Below are positions 47,581 to 58,799 of a DNA stretch of 64,000 nt, piece after piece (positions within the stretch are counted from its first letter, which is position 1; the number at the start of each line of letters is the position of its first letter). The translations under genes were made by a program, and so were the position numbers. The DNA comes from Populus alba. Its lineage: Eukaryota > Streptophyta > Magnoliopsida > Malpighiales > Salicaceae. Where the stretch lies: the NCBI RefSeq assembly GCF_005239225.2, contig NC_133297.1:9122392-9186391 (forward strand), in the 5' to 3' direction. The notes under the pieces were generated by a model. That model did not search any database. It saw only the letters and a program-made list of their open reading frames with translations, and had not been told where the DNA came from.

Positions 47581-48194
47581 TAATTCTATTACTTTTAAAA
47601 TGAATAATTGTCTCTTCCATACGCAATTCTTTCTATAAATGGGAGACAACCCTGATTAATTGACGCTTAACTCATTAAATCTTTACCTGATTATTCACTT
47701 TTGACAAATTTTATTACAACTTACAGAACTGAATTGAAATCAATTGCAACATCAATATGAAAGTGTGTTATTCAAAACAAAATTAGATTTAAAAACTCAT
47801 TAAATTAATATTTTTTATGTTATTAAATAATTTTGATATATTAAAATTAAAATCATAAAAAACTTAAATATTAAATTTTAATTTAAAAAATATTTACAAA
47901 AAACTTGCATTCTATTATATTATCAAACACGCAAACAAGTCCTAGAAAATCTCATTTCTACATTTTTTTTTCTAGATTTTCAATTTAATTCCAACAAATT
48001 TTGCCCTCCTGTGGTCATATCATGCTAGTCGTGAAATCAAATATCCTCCTTTTTAAACCGTTAGCTTTGTACTTTTCCGTCAGCGGCTCTCGTTGGACAT
48101 TATGAAAAAGGTCTGTGGGTGCCCTTCTCCACTTTTTACTTCACTCGACGGACAAAGCAAACGCAAAACTAAGACAAAAAAGAAAAAACGTCTC

Positions 48195-48198
<4 letters not shown>

Positions 48199-48232
<34 letters not shown>
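48199..48232. repeat. (TA)n microsatellite in the receptor kinase leader region
   Basis: About 17 TA units, uninterrupted, some 400 bp upstream of the predicted start codon of the receptor kinase. It is likely length-variable between individuals. Confidence 0.95.
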
Positions 48233-48234
<2 letters not shown>

Positions 48235-48634
48235 AAAATATCTCCAAAAAAAAAAGAGCTTCTCCAGTACTGTGCTACTGATTTCAGAGTGAAAGAAAAC
48301 AAACCGGTATTCTCCGCCAAAACAGTCATAAAAAGTGTCTGCCGTTTCCCTTCCTTCTGAAGCCTCCAGTTCAATCATCTCTCCTCTTCGAGTTAACTCA
48401 TTAATGGAGTGTTTTGCTCTGAGTTATGAACGCCGAGTTCCAATTCTTATGATAGTATCTCCACCCTTGGAGCCTCCTTCTCTGTTTTTGCCAAATGGTT
48501 TTTGCTCATAGTGTTATATGCTTTCCGTCCGTCCGTTTGGGTTCTTTGCTCAATTAGAGTGTGATCTCGCCGTTTATTTGCTTGCAATCTCACAGATCTG
48601 ACGGGACGGGTGCTCTCAATCAACCGCGTTGGTG

Positions 48635-51600
48635 ATGTCGGTGCTTGCAGTTTCAAATACCACCGGTAATTTTAATTCTTTTTTTTTTCCCGAACATTAA
48701 TGCTGCTTTTTTTGCTTTTGCTGAATGAGGAAATTTAGGAAAGAAATTGCACTAGGTGAATGTTAAAACCGTCAAGTATTGCAGTGGTTTTCTTTGATAT
48801 TTTAGCTTACTCTGCAGATTTTTGGTTTTTTTTTTTTCTTGTTTTGTTCCGTTAGGGGTTTTGGATGCTGAACCAAATTCTGATATTATCGGCACAATAT
48901 GTTATCATGTTTTACGATGCTTTATTTTGCAATTGAAATAAACAATGAAAATAAAGTTTCCAATGCTCGATCTCTTTATAGAAGATGTAAAATTTCATTT
49001 CTATAAAGTAGGGTTACTCTTTATCCAGCGCCACTATTTTTCCCACCCTTACTTCCCTGGTTGTAACAATATTAGATTTAAAATTTTTAATTTCTTTCTT
49101 TCTTTCTTTTGCTTCGTTTGTTGCATTTGAGATATAACAGAGTAGAGGTTTGGGTTGTTTATTCATTTATTTGTATCGCGTTGCAGGATTATCAAGAAGA
49201 GTCTGGTATTTGTTTCTGCAGCTTTTCATCAATTCATGTTATGTAATCTCCATCATCAATGCTGATTTAGCTGATCATCAGTTTGAAGGACCTATCTTAT
49301 CTCCGTCTAGAGTGCCTTCAGATGCACCAGCCATTCCTGATCTACCCCTCCCAGCCAATCCACCATTGTTACCTAAACCACGGGAAAAACATTTCTCACC
49401 TTATGGTGCACCAACATTTGTGGTAGCACCAGCCCATCCTCCTAACTATGGTCCACTGATAACTTCTGGTCACCCCCCTACTAGTTCACGCTTGTCTAAA
49501 CCTTCAATGAAGAAGAATGGATTGGTGCCTCCCAGTGTTGGATTGGTAGATGTTGCTCCTACTCAGTCTGGTGATGGCACAAATCCTACTGGTTTAGCTC
49601 AGCCCCCATTATCTCCTTCCGTCTCTGGTAAGACAGCTGTGGTTAAGTACCTTTCTTTTCTCCTCTTCTCCTTTTGTTTTCATTCTTCATTTGTAGGAAG
49701 AGCAATTTAACCATAGAAGAAAAAGTGTCCAATGTTTTACTTCCTATATAAACTGTCTTATACCAAGAGCTTGATAATGCACTGGATTGCTTGCATAACT
49801 TGTAGATAATTCCTACTAAAGAAATCTGTGATTGTGCTGTGACCATAGACATTGGCATTATAATTGATTTTTCGTTCTGCAGATTGTTGTAAACCAGACA
49901 TGGTGCTGAAACGAGGAAGTCATGATTGCCACTGCGTGTATCCAATAAAGCTTGATCTTCTCCTTTTGAATGTCTCACAAAATCCTAATTGGAACATGTT
50001 TCTAGAAGAACTAGCTTCCCACCTTGGCATGCGAGTTTCTCAAATTGAGCTGATAAACTTTTATGTACTAAGCCTATCCAGATTAAATATTTCAATGGAT
50101 ATCACTCCTCACACGGGAATCAGTTTCTCTGCCAGTGATGCATCTGCTGTAAACTCTTCACTTACCTTTCATAAGGTTCATTTTGACTCCGCTCTTGTGG
50201 GTGATTATAAACTCCTGAATCTTACTTGGTTTGAACCTCCAACACCTTCACCAGGTAAATTTTGATGCAGCCTCCTTTGTTTCAAGGATGCCAATGTGTT
50301 TTTTATATGTAGTGCCATGGTCTTAGCCATCACATATAGCTTTTCTTCGCTACATTCATCTATGGCTTATGTGTATTTCTATGTGTCAGTTGTATGCTTC
50401 TTGATAAAATCTGTGTTACCAAAGATAAAAGAGGTGATTATAATATAAGTTTGGGCAAGAGGAAATTACCTGGTTTACAAGGACATGGCCCATCAGAATG
50501 CTACCAAATTGCTAGAAGAGGCCACCTGATTCACTGTACAATACTAGCATGTCTCTGAAAACGATATGGCTTTCTGTTTTCAATCCAAATATAAAGGCAC
50601 ATGGTTCAAATTTATACTGATTTTATTATCAAATCAAACACTCAGAAAAGTTGCTGCGTGTGTGTTGTGATTTGATGTAAATATGGCCTTCCTAGTCAAA
50701 ATGATGGTAAATAAATAGATAATTGAACAAACTAACGAGAAAAACAAATTTAGCCATAAGAGGTGACTATTTTTAAATTTTCACACAAAGAGGATAGAGT
50801 CATAGACAGACTTTGTTGGATAGTGCCTTTTTTTTATTAACCTTCAATTTGCTGTGTGATTTCTGTCTCATGTAATAACTTTGTTTGGATTTCAGAATGT
50901 GCAATTCTAACATGTGTTTCTGCAAATGGTGTGTTGTAGCCACTTTCTACTTTCAATCCAGTAGAACAGCACATGTGTTCAAATTCATACAAATTTTGCA
51001 TTCAAATCTGGCGGTGGAAAAATCTGCTGCATGTAGTAAATGATGTGAATTGCCGCCCTTCCTGTCAAAAAGAAAGAAAAATGCACAGTCAAGTGATTAT
51101 GATAGTGGTAGTAAATAATAAATCGTTGAATAAAGTAAATAAACAAGACTTAAAATTTAGCCTTCAATTGAGGTTGTCAGAGACTTCCTATGAAAGCATG
51201 AGAGGGGGGGGGGGGACTGTGTTGGCCTTCAGTTTGCTGTTTGATATTATCTTGTAAAATCTTTGTTTAGGTTCCAAAATATATGGCAGTAAATACCATA
51301 GAGACTCTAGTTCTCCATTATGTACATTGAAGTTTCTTTACCTCTTACATACAGCTCCTATTGTTGCTTCATCACCTATGAAGGCACCGGCATATCAATC
51401 TTCAACTTCGTCAGCAGTTGGTTCTTCAACGAAAGGCAAACATACAAATTTGATTCTTATTCTGGGTATTGGTGCTGGTATTGTGATTATTGCCATTGTA
51501 TCTATGCTTATAATTTGTTCGTGCGCATTCTGCAAAGGGAAGCCTAAAGCATCCTCTAAAGAAACTGGTATGTCTTAAATATCAAGGATCACTATTTACT

Positions 51601-54238
51601 GTCACTCCGATTTATTTTTGGAATCTTCCAAAGTGGTAATGTATAGTGTCCCCACCAAGGAATTTGTGTCATTATCTCTGATTATCATTGCTAGTAGTGA
51701 GTCACTCATTGGGACCTATAAGGTTTTCTCTTGATTGCGAAAAATTCCTCTCTCAATTTGATCGTTATACGAGGAATGCATGTCAAATGCATGCTTCTCT
51801 GCAAAGGACTCTTTCTGTGTTGTATGCAGCCTTAAGCCATTAGGGGTTTAATTTGTGCATTCCAACCATATTACATGGATAGATTTGGGAATGTTAAATA
51901 ATAACTAGACAAACTTTCATGCTGTTTTTAATGAAGTATTATAGAAAGCAAGGAGAGCCAGCTCAGAAGGGGAAGTCAAGAAGAGAAGTTTCCTGCTATC
52001 TATCAATTTCTTTACACACTTCACCTTACTGAAGAAGTGGGACCAATCTATTGTGCTTTTCATAGAAGCATTAAGAAAATCTAGGGAACACTGCTCTCAT
52101 TCATTATGATAATGCTCACATCTGACTTTTGTTTTTAAGTTTTCTTATGGTTGTTTGCTCATCTATTCTTTCATGTCATCTTGCTTATTGATTTCAATTT
52201 TTTTTTTTCCAAAATCAGTAAAGCCAAGTACCATAGATCCAGCTCCAGCTCCAGCTCCAGCTCCAGCAGCAGGGTCTCTTCCACATCCTTCAAGTACACG
52301 GTTTCTAGCCTATGAAGAACTTAAAGTAGCAACAAACAACTTTGAACCTGCAAGCATACTTGGAGAGGGTGGGTTTGGTAGAGTTTTCAAAGGTGTCTTA
52401 AGTGATGGCACAGCTGTAGCAATTAAGAGGCTTACTAATGGAGGGCAACAAGGGGATAAAGAATTTTTGGTGGAGGTTGAGATGCTTAGCAGGCTGCATC
52501 ACCGTAATCTTGTCAAACTTGTGGGCTACTATAGCAGTCGTGACTCTTCACAAAACCTACTGTGCTATGAGCTTGTTCCAAATGGAAGCCTGGAGGCCTG
52601 GCTTCATGGTAATTTGATATTTTCTTTCCAATTTCATATCTTTCCAGCATGTTAGTGTTTGATATGATATTTTCTTTCTAATTTGGTTGCATGGAGATGG
52701 AATATATGTTAAAAAAATTAGGCATTATTCATTACCTATTCTGGACATGTCTGGCTCTTTAGTTGAATGTACTGGTTTCAACCTGGGTTAACACTAGTGC
52801 GTGAGAGCAAACATCAAGTCCAAGCAGTGAAGTTTTGCACCTGGCATGTTTTCTTTCTAATGTTGGATGTAAAAATGACTTCAAAGCATGAGTGCCCACG
52901 AGATATGAAATTTAATACACTCTGGATTGTTCCCTCATCTGGTTCCTTTTTCTCTAGAATGTTAACCATCAATAGACCTTTCTTTTTGGACCCTAAATTG
53001 GCCCCATCAGCTATGCTTCTAAGAAATTGAAATTGATTTTCTTTAGTGTGGTCTGTTTATCAAATTGAACCAAATTTATGAGTTTGTTGAATATCAAGTG
53101 GACGAATGATAACAGGTATAAACATTAACAGTTAATGATTGTTTTACTGTGCTTGCATCTGATTTCTGAGAATCTAACAAGTACCTGAATCCTCGCTACA
53201 GTAGTATTGCATTATATTATTCAAAATATTAATGCTGCTCCAAACATGCATGCCTCAGGTCCTCTGGGTGTAAACTGTCCTCTGGATTGGGATACCAGAA
53301 TGAAGATTGCACTTGATGCTGCAAGAGGACTTGCATACCTACATGAGGATTCACAACCCTGTGTGATCCACAGAGATTTCAAGGCATCCAATATATTGCT
53401 CGAGAACAATTTTCAGGCTAAAGTTGCTGATTTTGGACTTGCCAAACAGGCGCCTGAAGGCAGAGCAAATTATCTGTCTACTCGTGTCATGGGAACATTT
53501 GGGTTTGTCCTAGTCTCTCTCTTCTTAATTGTATGTTTTCCCAATTTGATGGGTATTGAGATGAAATGGTGTTGATTTATAGGTATGTAGCCCCTGAGTA
53601 TGCTATGACCGGACATCTACTAGTAAAGAGTGATGTTTATAGCTATGGAGTTGTCCTCCTTGAGTTGCTGACTGGAAGGAAGCCTGTTGATATGGCACAG
53701 CCATCCGGTCAAGAGAACCTTGTCACTTGGGTTAGTAGGATACTGACCATTTCAACCCATCATTAGAATTCCTGGTTTCATAACTTGATATTTGGCAATA
53801 TAAAAACGTCTCACAGTTATTAAATTTTGGAGAGGTTAACAAATTCTCTTTAATTGCTTTCAGGCCAGGCCCATTCTGAGAGACAAGGATCGGTTAGAAG
53901 AGCTTGTTGATCCAAGGCTTGGAGGAAAATATCCGAAGGAGGATTTTGTACGAGTTTGCACAATTGCAGCAGCTTGTGTGGCCCCCGAGGCAAGCCAGCG
54001 ACCAACTATGGGTGAAGTGGTTCAGTCTCTTAAAATGGTGCAGCGTGTAATGGAATATCAAGATTCCATGTTAGCCCCCAATGCCCGGGCCAACCTGAGA
54101 CAGTCATCTACTACCTTTGAATCTGATGGGACATCTTCAATGTTCTCATCTGGTCCTTACTCTGGTCTGAGCGCCTTTGATAACGACAACATCTCTCGGA
54201 CAGCAGTTTTCTCAGAAGATCTTCATGAAGGACGATGA
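48635..54238 (+). CDS. Proline-rich receptor-like Ser/Thr kinase (At4g02010-like)
   Basis: Eight exons: 48635-48665, 49187-49627, 49883-50254, 51355-51567, 52219-52608, 53259-53502, 53583-53730 and 53864-54238. All are GT-AG and the frame closes to 737 aa. Layout: short first exon, hydrophobic segment (signal-like, about 15-35), Pro-rich extracellular region, a Cys-containing domain beginning [21 protein letters not shown], a transmembrane helix at about 314-337, an (AlaPro) stretch, then the kinase. Kinase landmarks: GEGGFG (401-406), VAIK with Lys 422, HRD (520-522), DFG (540-542) and VAPEYA. All catalytic residues are present, so it should be an active RD kinase. The family sits at the plasma membrane; relatives such as ALE2 act in epidermal development, but the role here is unknown. 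The first exon start is the least certain part. Confidence 0.88.
50595..51250. repeat. Imperfect tandem duplication inside receptor kinase intron 3
   Basis: About 50595-50870 and about 50970-51250 share, in the same order, a GCACATGKTTCAAATT block, a TTGCTGCRTG block, a GGTARTAAATAA block, a TTTAGCC block, and CTTCARTTTGCTGT followed by TTTGTTTRG. A 13-G run (about 51204-51216) lies only in the second copy. The sequence is non-coding. Confidence 0.65.
52237..52268 (+). repeat. In-frame CCAGCT microsatellite in receptor kinase exon 5
   Basis: Five or so CCAGCT units encode the alternating Ala-Pro stretch just inside the membrane and before the kinase domain. Unit number could vary without frameshift because the period is 6. 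Confidence 0.85.
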
Positions 54239-54777
54239 ATATCTCAAAGGTAGTCAACTTGGAGACTTTACTTAGTTTGAAGTTTTCTTTTGATGTCCCA
54301 ATACAACAATGTGGGGAATTTGAAAAGTTCAAAGTGGGGGAATATTTATTAGGATTTCTTTTTGGGATAGATTTTGTAGTTGTGATTGGTGGGGAGTTGG
54401 GGAGTGGCTGTTTTTTGTGTTGCCTTGTGGATGACCACTGCTAAGTTCTCCTGAAAGCAGTGTGGCTATCCTCTACATGGCTGATGAAATTTTGTATATA
54501 TGCCTCGTAGCTTGTTATATTGGATGGCCTTCATGGGTTCTTATTTAATCTTCACCCTTTCTCTTACGAGCTGTTTATAACTTACGCATGTAGTTTCACA
54601 AACCCATTTATGACTTATTAGTCCTTCTGTCAATGCCATGTTCTTTTCAGATTTATTGTGTTTTTTTTTCCCTTCAAGATATTGAATAAAGAAAAGAAAA
54701 TTAAACGAGATGGAAAATTTTGATGAGCAAAAAACAAGTAAATTTGCTGGTCTTATGCTTTACACCTTTCTGACCTA

Positions 54778-54935
54778 TTCCGGGAAAAACCAAGTTTGGA
54801 TGCTGAAACTCACCACTAATATATTATACATACAAAAATAGAGACACCAAACTTGCAGCATTGGCAAAATTTGCATGGTAATCCTATTTTCTTGGATAAC
54901 CCAGTCAACCCCTCTAAAGATCGCAAAAATATAAA
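54778..54935 (+). promoter_or_regulatory. PMEI-1 promoter blocks
   Basis: Two blocks are shared with the second PMEI gene: TTCCGGGAAAAA (54778-54789) and GCATTGGCAAAATTTGCATGG (54858-54878). They are followed by a common CTTGGATAACCCA-type segment and a TATA box (TATAAA, 54930-54935) about 54 bp from the ATG. Their conservation in the diverged duplicate suggests retained regulatory sites. Confidence 0.6.
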
Positions 54936-54988
54936 CTTGCCTGTCCTCATTTTGTCTCTCCATTTCTACTCTTTTCGAAGCGAAGATA

Positions 54989-55666
54989 ATGGAGCTTAAC
55001 AAGTTCACCCTTCTCCTCCTTTTTTCCTCTCCTCTTCTCTCATTCGTTGCCAAGGCCATTTGTGTCCCTCGTAACGTCAGCAATCATGAGACTACAGGAC
55101 CGGCCTTGTCTTTCCCATCTTCAGCACCCATTCAGGCCCCACAAGCTTCCTCCCCACCACCACCTGTTTCTCCAACAAAATCAAAATCGATATTGCCACC
55201 GCCATCCAACAATTATGCACTGACGAAAATATGTGGCTTGACCGATCACCCAGCAGAATGTATTGCCGCCATTGCTCCTCTCCTAACAGGAAGAACTGAT
55301 CCCATTTCCGTCCTTAAAATGGGAATGCAAGCTCTCCACAAAAGTTTTGAGGAAGCCACCGCCGTTGCCGCAAAACTAAACAAGGATCCCTCTTCGTCAG
55401 CCGTGGTTAAGGACTCCCTGGACACATGCCTGGAGTCTTTTGACAGCGGAATGTCTGACCTCAATGATGCTTTGATTGCAATTTCCTCCCACGACATTGG
55501 CAAACTGAGTACAATGCTTAGCGCCACCATAACATACCCTGACACCTGTGAGGAAGCGTTTGCTGAGCAACCAGGACTCCATTCGCCGATGAAGGAGATG
55601 GATCGGAAGCTGACTACGCTGGCTAGCATCAACCTGGCAATTTCAGCATCTCTCCACTGGAGTTAA
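54989..55666 (+). CDS. Plant invertase/pectin methylesterase inhibitor (PMEI) family protein 1
   Basis: Single-exon gene, 225 aa. Residues 1-23 form a secretory signal peptide (LLLLFSSPLLSFVAKA), so the protein is exported to the cell wall. A short Pro/Ser-rich linker (40-72) precedes the PMEI four-helix domain (about 76-222). The domain carries the four conserved Cys (82, 91, 147, 187) that form two disulphides in this family, and ends in a typical hydrophobic helix. Members inhibit pectin methylesterase or acid invertase; sequence alone does not tell which. It is tandem with the gene at 57795, which shares signal peptide, promoter blocks and 3' flank. The ATG is the first after the TATA box. 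Confidence 0.9.
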   Translation: MELNKFTLLLLFSSPLLSFVAKAICVPRNVSNHETTGPALSFPSSAPIQAPQASSPPPPVSPTKSKSILPPPSNNYALTKICGLTDHPAECIAAIAPLLTGRTDPISVLKMGMQALHKSFEEATAVAAKLNKDPSSSAVVKDSLDTCLESFDSGMSDLNDALIAISSHDIGKLSTMLSATITYPDTCEEAFAEQPGLHSPMKEMDRKLTTLASINLAISASLHWS

Positions 55667-57540
55667 ATTAACTGTTTATTGCTGTGTCTCTCACAGCATT
55701 CTTTTGTATAGAGGAATGTTATATTAGCATCGCGAGGAAGCATTAAGATGCTTTCAGCATTTCAAAATAATCCTCTTTGACTGAAAATAGTATTCCTTTG
55801 CTCTATATTCTTTGCTGGTCTTATGCTTAACATCTCATCATTCATACCGACAACAAAAGCAATAATTACAGTTCATCAAGAAGGCAACGATTAGATTAGC
55901 TAAAAGGGGCGGCTTATCAAGAAGGCTACATAAAATCCTAGCCACCCTGAATTTATTATGCTACCTTCCACTATAAAACAGCAAGAAATCCATTTCCAGG
56001 AAGCAATTCAACAAGCGACTTTAGGCTGAAACCCAGAATGAAGGCACAGAGACTGTAACTAGTTCGTCATAATCAAGCAACAGATCAAATCAGGAAAAAA
56101 AAAAACAGATTTCCCGTTCTGATCATATCATTAATAATACCTGAATCCTATTCCACAACCACCTAGGAAGCTTTTGGATTCATTGCTTTTAATTTTTATT
56201 ATTATTATTAATGCCGGTGCATAATTTTACTAATTTCATGGATTTTAAAACTAATAATTAAATAAGAATATTGGTTCTAAGATTTGTGAAACTCGAATTA
56301 TTAATTTTTAAAAAATAAATTTAAAATCTAACTAATTAAATTCATCTATTTTCATTGCTCTTAATTTAATAAGCAAGGAGGTGGTTTGGCATTTTTTTTT
56401 TTTAATGAATATGGTCATAGTTATTCGATGGTTGTAAAAAATTCATGAAAGCCACAAAGAAAATGGCCAAAAAACAAGATAAAAAATAACTCTAAAATCT
56501 AACCACTGCTCTTAATTTAATAAGCAAGGAGGTGGTCTGGCATTTTTTTTTTTAATGATGTGATCATAGTTTTATTTGATGATTGTGAAAAATTCATGAA
56601 AGTCACAGAGGAAATGGTCAAAAAAATAAAATAAAAAATAAATTTAAAATCTAACCAATTAAATTATATATATTTTTTAATTTAATAAGTAAGGAGGTGG
56701 TCTGGCATTTTTGTTTTTTAATGAATGTAATCATAGTTTATTCGATGATTGTAAAAAATTCATGAAAGCCAGGAGGAAATGGCCAAAAAGCAAGATGAAC
56801 ATAAATCAAACACGTCGAAGTAGAGATTTTTTTTTATTCGCACAAAACCATTCCCTCTTGGTCCCCATTTAAAAAATGAGGCTTTAAGAAGCTTGGCAAA
56901 ATTTCAATTTTTTTTAGTTTAAAATAAATTTTTTATGTTTTTTTTTTTTGCTACACTTCCAAACCTGCCTTCTTTTGCATTGTTTTCTTTAATCCCATTC
57001 TTTGAAATTAGTTTCATTCATTTTCAAAAAATCATTCAAATCTAAAAATATAAAATATAATTTATATTAGTTTTTAGAATTTTCAAGATACCAAACACTT
57101 AAAAATTACAGGATGAGAATTTTATTTACATTTCCATCGTCCACCACTCATTCCTTGTAAACAAACGCCCCTTTCTTCCCTTACCAAATATTTACTGAGA
57201 CAAACGAAAAGAGAAGTAGAATTGGCGAAAGATCATTTCATAAATTCAGTCAAGCAAATCAAAGAAACACCCTGCTTGATTCTTTTCATGACACTGTTCG
57301 TGTCAACAAATTACCTCTCCAAAAATCTTAGCCACCAGATATTGCTATCTTGTTATCTGAAATCTAACCAGAAATTAAGTGGGGATAGCTGCAAGGTTTA
57401 TGACTTTGTCCATATTAGGAAAATTAGAGAGCCAATTTCAGGCTTGCCAGGACACGGCGATTAGGAAGACCAAGAAATTATTTTAGAGGCAAGCAAAAAT
57501 AAGGAAAAAGCTCTGCTGTCATCCTAAATGCTCTTCACTC
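55667..57540. other. Intergenic stretch between the PMEI genes
   Basis: The first 200 bp downstream of PMEI-1 resembles the sequence downstream of PMEI-2 (CATCTTTGAYTGAAAA and CTCTTATGC-type blocks), so the duplicated unit includes 3' flank. A three-copy tandem repeat occupies 56357-56810. No gene was seen. Confidence 0.6.
56357..56810. repeat. Tandem array, three copies of about 150-165 bp
   Basis: Copies begin near 56357, 56508 and 56672. Each holds TTAATTTAATAAGCAAGGAG, then GTGGTYTGGCATTTTT, a TCATAGTT..TTCGATGRTTG block, AAAAATTCATGAAAGCCA, and GAAATGGYCAAAAA. Copies are about 85-90 percent alike by eye. Non-coding. Confidence 0.85.
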
Positions 57541-57547
57541 TGTGTAA

Positions 57548-57714
57548 CTATTCCGGGAAAAATCAACCTGGAAATCCTTGACGTGATGAGTTTTGAATGC
57601 CTAAATGCAAAAAATAGTTGAGCAGACAGCCAGACTTGAAGCATGGCAAAATTCGCATGGTTTTCCTTTTTTCTTGGGTAACCCATTCACCACTCCGAAG
57701 ATCCCATAAATATA
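57548..57714 (+). promoter_or_regulatory. PMEI-2 promoter blocks
   Basis: It carries TTCCGGGAAAAA (57551-57562), AGCATGGCAAAATTCGCATGG (57640-57660) and a CTTGGGTAACCCA segment, then a TATA-like CATAAATATAC (57705-57715) about 90 bp upstream of the ATG. The order and spacing follow the PMEI-1 promoter. Confidence 0.6.
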
Positions 57715-57794
57715 CTTAAAATGGTTCTCATTGCCAAGATCAGGTGCCCTCATCATTCTCTCTCTCCATTTCTTCTCTCCTCCGATAGAAGAAA

Positions 57795-58799
57795 ATGGAA
57801 CTCAACAAATCCATCCTCCTCCTCCTCCTCGTTCCCTCCCTTCTCTCATTCTTTTCTGAGGTCATTTGCGACCCTTGCAATGCCGGCAATAGTGCTAGTC
57901 CTGATTGCCTAGGACCGGCCTTGTATTTCGCATCTTCAGAACCTGTTGAATCCCCATTGCAATCGCCAGTTTCTTCAACAGAGACAGGATCCTCCTCATT
58001 GCCGTCTCCGGTTTCTTCCCCATCGCCATCGCCAGTTTCTTCAACAGAGACGGGATCCTCCCCATTGCCGTCTCCGGTTTCTTCGCCATCGCCAGTTTCT
58101 TCAACAGAGACAGGATCCTCCCCGTTGCCTTCTCCGGTTTCTCCCCCGTTGCCATCGCCAGCTTCTTCAACAGAGACAGAATCCTCCCCATTGCCATCTC
58201 CGGTTTCTTCCCCACTGCCACTTTCCTCCTCATCGCCATCTCCAGCTTCTTACCCACAGCCAGTTTCCTCCTCATCACTGCCTGATTCTCCAACAAATGC
58301 AAAACCCTTATTGCCATATTCACCTTCCGTTCACAATGCTGTTTTGACGAAAATATGCGGTGCGACTAGATTCCAAGCAGAGTGTCTTGCCACCATTGCT
58401 CCTTACCAAACTGGCGCAGCCGATCCCATTTCAGTCATTGAAATGGGAATACAAGCTCTCCACAAAGATTTTGAGGAAGCCATAGCCACGGTCACGAAAC
58501 TAAGCAAGGATACCTCTTTATCAGCCACGATGAGGGACTCTCTTGACATATGCGTAGAGTCTTACGAAGCTGGAATCACTGACCTCAATGATGCTTTGAC
58601 TGCAATTTCCACTCACGACACGGACAGACTGACTCAAATGCTTGGTGCCATAGCTTCATATCCTGAAACGTGTCAGGACGCCTTTCTTGAGCAAGGTGAA
58701 GAATCGCCATTGAAGGACGTTGATCAGAAATTGGATATGCTGGCTAGCATCGCCGTGGACATAACTATATTGCTCCCAGGAGTCAAAATAATAGAGTAA
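57795..58799 (+). CDS. PMEI family protein 2 with expanded Ser/Pro spacer
   Basis: Single exon, 334 aa. The signal peptide (MELNKSILLLLLVPSLLSFF) is nearly the same as that of PMEI-1. Residues about 48-182 form a Ser/Pro/Thr-rich spacer built from four repeats of the SPVSSTETGSSPLP type, far longer than the 30-residue linker of PMEI-1. The PMEI domain (about 184-325) keeps all four Cys (188, 197, 253, 293) and the motifs ALHKDFEEA and LDICVESYEAG. The spacer could be hydroxylated and O-glycosylated like arabinogalactan or extensin segments, anchoring the inhibitor in the wall; that is inference. An open frame on the opposite strand (57895-58323) is a by-product of the repeat. Confidence 0.9.
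   Translation: MELNKSILLLLLVPSLLSFFSEVICDPCNAGNSASPDCLGPALYFASSEPVESPLQSPVSSTETGSSSLPSPVSSPSPSPVSSTETGSSPLPSPVSSPSPVSSTETGSSPLPSPVSPPLPSPASSTETESSPLPSPVSSPLPLSSSSPSPASYPQPVSSSSLPDSPTNAKPLLPYSPSVHNAVLTKICGATRFQAECLATIAPYQTGAADPISVIEMGIQALHKDFEEAIATVTKLSKDTSLSATMRDSLDICVESYEAGITDLNDALTAISTHDTDRLTQMLGAIASYPETCQDAFLEQGEESPLKDVDQKLDMLASIAVDITILLPGVKIIE
57955..58220 (+). repeat. Coding minisatellite of PMEI-2 spacer
   Basis: Four units of about 54-66 bp share TCGCCAGYTTCTTCAACAGA, GAGACRGRATCCTCC and CCGTCTCCGGTTTCT. Unit lengths are multiples of three, so gain or loss keeps the frame. Three units are nearly identical at the DNA level, which points to recent expansion. Confidence 0.9.

Larger units (their letters stand above)
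45339..48634. other. Intergenic stretch upstream of the receptor kinase
   Basis: No supportable gene. It contains MITE-like cores at about 45965-46090, 47410-47580 and 47810-47930, and the receptor kinase promoter and leader at its right end, including a TA microsatellite (48199-48232). Confidence 0.5.

Noticed and set aside
57895..58323. 142-residue minus-strand frame with MAMGKKPE-type repeats
   Set aside because: It arises from the PMEI-2 spacer minisatellite read backwards.
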